Source of the DNA: Betaproteobacteria bacterium | GTDB taxonomy: Bacteria; Pseudomonadota; Gammaproteobacteria; Burkholderiales; Rhodocyclaceae | Direction of reading: 5' to 3' | Length of the DNA stretch: 45,587 bases | Assembly (NCBI GenBank): GCA_016234745.1 | Contig: JACRAR010000005.1 | Coordinates: 1 to 45,587 of the forward strand | Shown: positions 41,820-45,587 of the stretch, one piece after another | Layout: every line of letters starts with the position of its first letter | How positions within the stretch are numbered: the stretch's first letter is position 1 | Notes under the pieces: generated by a model | Seen by the model: only the letters and a program-made list of their open reading frames with translations | Told to the model about the DNA's origin: nothing | Databases searched by the model: none | Translations under genes and position numbers: made by a program

Positions 41820-42863
41820 ATGAGCAAGGTCAACCGGGTCTGGGTCATGAACAAGTACGCAGACGGTCCGATGGAGAACGACAATCTCGTCCTCAAGGAA
41901 TTCCCGCTTGCCGATGCGCAGGAAGGGCATATCCGCGTTCGCTCCATGTACCTGTCCCTGGACCCGACCAATCGCGTCTGGCTTTCCTCGCAATACACCT
42001 ATATGCCGCCGGTCCCGATGGGCGGCCCGATGCGCGGCTTCGTCATCGGGGTGGTCGACCAATCCCGCGCCACGGGCTGGGCTGAGGGGGACATCGCCTA
42101 TGGTCTGATGCAGTGGGCGGACTACTCCGTCATCGATCCAAGCCAGACCGTCTACATGACCAAGATGTCCCGCAGCGACGGGATTCCGCTTGAAGCATGG
42201 ATTTCCGCGCTGACCATGAACGGGGAGACCGCCTACTACGGCATGCTCATCAAGGGCCGTCCCAAGGCGGGCGAGACCGTGCTGATTTCTGGTGCTGCCG
42301 GCGCCACCGGCGTGCTGGCGGGACAGCTTGCCAAGATCTCCGGAACCCGCGTGGTCGGCATCGCCGGCGGCGCGGAAAAATGCCGAGCGCTGACTGAGGA
42401 ATTCGGCTTCGATGCGGCGATCGACTACAAGCAGGGCAATCTCCTCGGCGCAATCCAGAATGCCTGCCCGAATGGCGTGGACGTGTTCTTCGACAATGTC
42501 GGCGGGGAAACCCTGGATGCCGCCCTGGCCAACCTTGCGATGGGTGCGCGCGTCGTCATCTGCGGCGGTATATCGGAATACGACAAGTTCGGCAATCCGG
42601 CCTCGATCTACGGCATCAAGAACTATTTTGCCTTGCTGCTAAAGCGCGCCAGCATGGAAGGTTTCGTCATTTTCGATTTCGTCGGCACCCTTGAACATGC
42701 CAAGTGTCAGCGCAGCCTCATGGAATGGTATCGCGCCGGCAAGCTGCGCTATCGCGCCCATGTCGTGAATGGCATGGAACAGGCTTTCCCCTCGCTGCGC
42801 CTGCTGTTGACCGGAGGAAACAAAGGCAAGCTGGTCGTCCGCATCTGTGACGAAATCAAATAG
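41820..42863 (+). CDS. MDR family NADP-dependent oxidoreductase (CurA/PTGR type)
   Basis: This 347-residue zinc-independent medium-chain reductase has the N-terminal NRVWVMNKYADGP and SMYLSLDPTNRVW typical of the curcumin reductase / leukotriene B4 dehydrogenase group, the nucleotide motif SGAAGATGVLAGQLAK (about 160-175) and DVFFDNVGGETLD. Such enzymes reduce the C=C bond of alpha,beta-unsaturated ketones. The start has GGGAGGAG about 6 bases upstream. It lies inside the apc operon between apcD and apcE, just after the 27-bp repeats, and is not part of the known EbN1 operon as I recall it. It could prepare an enone substrate for carboxylation. Confidence 0.88.
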   Translation: MSKVNRVWVMNKYADGPMENDNLVLKEFPLADAQEGHIRVRSMYLSLDPTNRVWLSSQYTYMPPVPMGGPMRGFVIGVVDQSRATGWAEGDIAYGLMQWADYSVIDPSQTVYMTKMSRSDGIPLEAWISALTMNGETAYYGMLIKGRPKAGETVLISGAAGATGVLAGQLAKISGTRVVGIAGGAEKCRALTEEFGFDAAIDYKQGNLLGAIQNACPNGVDVFFDNVGGETLDAALANLAMGARVVICGGISEYDKFGNPASIYGIKNYFALLLKRASMEGFVIFDFVGTLEHAKCQRSLMEWYRAGKLRYRAHVVNGMEQAFPSLRLLLTGGNKGKLVVRICDEIK

Positions 42864-42963
42864 CCAGAGCGGCTTGCAGCTCGGCTCGAGTACAACGGTC
42901 AAGTGAAATGAATATGACTTCCGCGAACGTTACCGCTGCGATCGCGTCTTTCGGAAAGCAATA

Positions 42964-43806
42964 ATGGCCCACTCCATTCTCGATATCAGCCAGCCGGGCA
43001 AGTCCGGAGTCTGGCTCGACTTCTATGCCTATGCCGCCAACCTGCTCGCCAAGGGCAACCTGCCCTGGCTGGATCAGGCGCAGTTTGTCTCGTTTCTGGC
43101 GACAGCCCAGTCCCTGCTGCGCTCCGATGTCATCAGCCTGCCGCTCGAATCGCTCGCCGAGGCCTTGCTTGACGACGACCTGCGCGCAGCGATGAAAGCC
43201 AAGTCGCGGCCGGGTTTCCCGTTGCGCACCCTGCTGCAGGATGCCAAGTTGCGCGATACCGTGACCGGCTTGCTCGTTCCGTTGCGGGCATCCCATCCGG
43301 GCCTGCCCCTGAGTTTGCTGCTGCCCTCGCCGCGGCGCTGGCTGGCCGGCGCCTACCAGAGCGCCCATGGGGAAGCGCTTGACCCCGAGGTCGCCGGCGA
43401 CAACGACGAAATCGACAGCGCCGCCGTGTACCTCGCCGACTTTTTGCGTTGCTTCGCCGACTCGAACATCGATGCGTTGCTGTTGCTGGAGAACCCGGGG
43501 GAAGCACCGTCCGGCGCGGAACAATGGGCCTGCTATGATCCTGTCATCAACATTGCAAAACATTATCGCTGGCAAGTTGGCGTGCTCGATCCGGCGCCCG
43601 CAGCACCACTGTCTGCCGGCAGCGGAATCGATTTTTGCATTGCCCCGGCCCTGGCTGCCGGGACCCCCGGCGGACTGATGCTGGATCCAGCCTTCTGGCA
43701 AGGCGCAGCAGCGCCGTCGCTGGAGCCCGGGCAATTCCGCTATGCGGCCATCCCGGCTGGCGCCACCCCGGAAACGGTATTGCAGCAACTGGCCCAACTG
43801 CGTTAA
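42964..43806 (+). CDS. apcE: Acetophenone-carboxylase-like subunit E
   Basis: This 280-residue (about 30 kDa) protein has no common domain that I can name. It is alanine- and leucine-rich, without signal peptide or clear catalytic motif. Position and size identify it: in EbN1 the apcABCD core genes are followed by apcE (about 34 kDa) and the ligase bal, and here this gene directly precedes a bal-like ligase by 27 bp. ApcE is a separate component needed for full carboxylase activity. The call is therefore mainly contextual. It starts at the ATG at 42964 with GGAAAG upstream, 100 bp after the MDR gene. Confidence 0.6.
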   Translation: MAHSILDISQPGKSGVWLDFYAYAANLLAKGNLPWLDQAQFVSFLATAQSLLRSDVISLPLESLAEALLDDDLRAAMKAKSRPGFPLRTLLQDAKLRDTVTGLLVPLRASHPGLPLSLLLPSPRRWLAGAYQSAHGEALDPEVAGDNDEIDSAAVYLADFLRCFADSNIDALLLLENPGEAPSGAEQWACYDPVINIAKHYRWQVGVLDPAPAAPLSAGSGIDFCIAPALAAGTPGGLMLDPAFWQGAAAPSLEPGQFRYAAIPAGATPETVLQQLAQLR

Positions 43807-43833
43807 GAGATTCTTACCAAGCGGAGGAACATC

Positions 43834-45429
43834 GTGTATAGCGCTTTACGTGACCCGACCGGCTGGACATTGCCGCAAGTGCTGGCCGAGCATGCCAGCA
43901 AGACTCCTGCTGCCACCTGGATCACCACCACAGAAGGTGAATCCCTGACTTTCTCCGCGGCCGACCGGGATGCCCGGCAGGTTGCCGGCTATCTTGCCCA
44001 ACTGGGTGTCGTCGCCGGCGAACGCGTCGCGGTACTGATGCCCAACGGACTTGATTTCGTGCGCGCATGGATGGGGCTGGGCTATCACGGCGCCACCACG
44101 GTGTTCCTCAATACCGAGTTGCGCGGCGCCTTCCTGCTGCACCAGATCAACAACTGCGGCGCCAGCGTGGCGATCGTCGACGCCACGCTGCTCGAAGTCG
44201 TGGAGCAACTTGCCAGCGAGTTGCGGCTATTGAAACGGGTGGTCGTAGTCGGCGGCAACGCGGCAAGCACGGGAACTGGTTTCGAATGCCTGGACTGGTC
44301 CGGCTGGCGCAATGCCGCGCCGCATGCGGGACCGCTGCCGGCGCCGCAGGATATCGCCTGCGTGATGTACACCTCAGGCACCAGCGGTCCCGCCAAAGGC
44401 GTGCTGATGCCGCATGCACACTGCTATCTGTACGGACTCGGCACCATCGACGCCATCGCGCTGCAAGCCGATGACTGCTATTACATCGTGCTGCCACTGT
44501 TCCATGCCAACGGCTTGTTGATGCAACTCGGAGCGACGCTGATTGCCGGGATACGTGCGGTGTTGCGCGCCCGTTTCAGCGCTTCTGCCTGGCTCGCGGA
44601 TGTACGCAAGCATGGCGCGACCGTCAGCAACAGCCTCGGGGCATTGGCAGCTTTCCTGGTCGCCCAGCCGCCCAGCCCGGACGACCGCAACCATCGCCTG
44701 CGCGCCATGCTCAATGCACCCAATTTCCCGGCGCACGAGGCGGTGTTTCACGAACGCTTCGGCGTGCGCGACATCATCTCCGGATTCGGCATGACGGAAG
44801 TAAATATTCCGATCTGGGGACGCGTCGGTCATTCACGCCCGGGTGCGGCCGGCTGGGTCTATGACAAATACTTTGACGTGATCATCGCCAATCCCGACAC
44901 CGATCGTGCCCTGCCGCCCGGCAGCGTCGGTGAAATCCTGGTGCGGCCCAAGATGCCATGGGGGTTCATGGCGGGTTATCTCGACCTCCCCGACAAGACC
45001 GTCGAAGCCTGGCGCAATCTCTGGTTCCACACGGGCGATGCCGGCACCATGACGGCCGATGGCCTGGTGACCTTCATCGATCGCATCAAGGACTGCATCC
45101 GCAGGCGCGGCGAGAACATCTCGGCAGCCGAAGTCGAGGCCGTGGTCGCCAACCTGCCGGGCGTGGCCGAAGTGGCCGCCTACGCGGTACCTTCGGATCT
45201 GCCCGGCGGCGAGGACGAGGTGATGCTCGCCATCGTCCCCCGCGATGCGCAAGCTTTTGACCGCAATGCCGTGCTGGGGCAGGCCGATCAACTCCTGCCG
45301 CGCTTCGCCCGGCCGCGCTATCTCGAACTCATGAGCGAGCTGCCCAAGACTGCGACCGGCAAAGTGCAGCGCGCCGTGCTGCGCAAGCGCGGCGTCGTCG
45401 ACGCCTGGGACCGCGAAGGCAAGACCTGA
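43834..45429 (+). CDS. bal: Benzoylacetate-CoA-ligase-like AMP-dependent ligase
   Basis: This 531-residue ANL ligase has the phosphate loop MYTSGTSGPAKGV (about 172-184), GFGMTEVN, the HTGDAG hinge region, DRIKDCIRRRGENISAAEVE and PKTATGKVQR with the terminal lysine. It starts with GTG after GGAGGA. In EbN1 the sixth gene of the apc operon activates benzoylacetate, the product of the carboxylase, to its CoA ester; the same place and family suggest activation of the beta-keto acid here. The beta-keto acyl-CoA formed would be the thiolase substrate. The acyl pocket cannot be read, so the acid may not be benzoylacetate. Confidence 0.8.
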   Translation: MYSALRDPTGWTLPQVLAEHASKTPAATWITTTEGESLTFSAADRDARQVAGYLAQLGVVAGERVAVLMPNGLDFVRAWMGLGYHGATTVFLNTELRGAFLLHQINNCGASVAIVDATLLEVVEQLASELRLLKRVVVVGGNAASTGTGFECLDWSGWRNAAPHAGPLPAPQDIACVMYTSGTSGPAKGVLMPHAHCYLYGLGTIDAIALQADDCYYIVLPLFHANGLLMQLGATLIAGIRAVLRARFSASAWLADVRKHGATVSNSLGALAAFLVAQPPSPDDRNHRLRAMLNAPNFPAHEAVFHERFGVRDIISGFGMTEVNIPIWGRVGHSRPGAAGWVYDKYFDVIIANPDTDRALPPGSVGEILVRPKMPWGFMAGYLDLPDKTVEAWRNLWFHTGDAGTMTADGLVTFIDRIKDCIRRRGENISAAEVEAVVANLPGVAEVAAYAVPSDLPGGEDEVMLAIVPRDAQAFDRNAVLGQADQLLPRFARPRYLELMSELPKTATGKVQRAVLRKRGVVDAWDREGKT

Positions 45430-45454
45430 AAAGAAAATCCCCCCAAAAAGACCA

Positions 45455-45489
45455 CGCCCCCTGATTCAAGCGGGATGAACCAGGGGGCG
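45455..45489. terminator. Terminator between convergent genes
   Basis: CGCCCCCTG (45455-45463) pairs with CAGGGGGCG (45481-45489) around a 17-base loop. On the minus strand a TCTTTTT run follows, so it ends the DUF1302 transcript coming from the right. On the plus strand it lies 26 bases past the ligase stop without a T-run. Confidence 0.75.
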
Positions 45490-45506
45490 AGGAGGGGGAG
45501 GGGAAA

Positions 45507-45587
45507 TCAGAAGGCGTAGGTAGCGCGGACGAAGACCTCGTTGGCGTACTCCAGGCCCTGGACGAAGTTCTTGTTGACCTGCTCGCC
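45507..45587 (-). CDS. 3' end of a second DUF1302 outer-membrane protein gene (partial)
   Basis: The last 26 codons of a minus-strand gene run into the window edge. The peptide NFVQGLEYANEVFVRATYAF is nearly the same as the end of the DUF1302 protein at 20169-21986 (NFVQGLENANEVFARFTYAF), including the C-terminal phenylalanine that marks an outer-membrane barrel. So a second substrate channel is encoded convergent to the apc operon. The TGA stop lies 18 bases before the terminator. Confidence 0.88.
   Translation of the reverse strand, partial: GEQVNKNFVQGLEYANEVFVRATYAF

Overview
This window reads as a chromosomal piece of a GC-rich betaproteobacterium. A Rhodocyclales relative of Aromatoleum, Azoarcus or Sterolibacterium is my best guess. 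The guess rests on an acetophenone-carboxylase-type operon (apcABCD...E plus a CoA ligase, the layout known from Aromatoleum aromaticum EbN1), on DUF1302/DUF1329/YCF48/RND envelope genes, and on three large MalT-type LuxR regulators. I see no rRNA, tRNA, CRISPR array or complete insertion sequence.

Layout. (1) 1-3.05 kb, minus strand: an AAA15 ATPase (RloA type), an RloB Toprim-like protein, a metallo-beta-lactamase-fold hydrolase and the first codons of a fourth gene. This looks like a small accessory, probably defence-type, cassette. (2) 3.1-5.4 kb: ordinary genes (methyltransferase, DUF2237 coupled to a Cys-type glutathione peroxidase, a 67-residue orphan), with a possible small membrane peptide. 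(3) 5.86-11.45 kb: two tandem MalT-type regulators. (4) 11.7-14.9 kb: a double EthD-domain protein, two SDR dehydrogenases and a cysteine-motif protein of unknown function. (5) 15.3-22 kb: RND transporter, Tat-type DUF1329 protein, YCF48 beta-propeller and DUF1302 outer-membrane protein, followed by a second DUF1329 gene and an alpha/beta hydrolase. (6) 24.5-31.4 kb, minus strand: an OYE-type flavo-iron-sulfur enoate reductase, a ferredoxin and a thiolase with its DUF35 zinc-ribbon partner; to their right, a third MalT-type regulator. (7) 32.1-34.6 kb: a second copy of the cysteine-motif protein and an acyl-CoA ligase. (8) 34.8-45.4 kb: apcA-B-C-D, an MDR oxidoreductase, apcE and a benzoylacetate-CoA-ligase-like gene. 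The window closes on the 3' end of a second DUF1302 gene on the minus strand.

How it may work together (inference). DUF1302/DUF1329/YCF48/RND would move a hydrophobic substrate across the envelope. The SDRs would oxidise a secondary alcohol to a ketone. The Apc-like complex would carboxylate the ketone with ATP, and the ligase would make the beta-keto acyl-CoA. The thiolase/DUF35 pair, built like BbsAB of anaerobic toluene degradation, would cleave it to acyl-CoA and acetyl-CoA. The substrate cannot be read from the sequence.

Two unexplained DNA signals stand out. First, the operons starting at 11733 and 15278 share an upstream block: 24 identical bases, a MalT-box-like motif and a hairpin at matching offsets. 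Second, a 27-bp repeat family occurs as tandem pairs in opposite orientation at 28.5 and 41.7 kb, framing about 13 kb that includes apcABCD.
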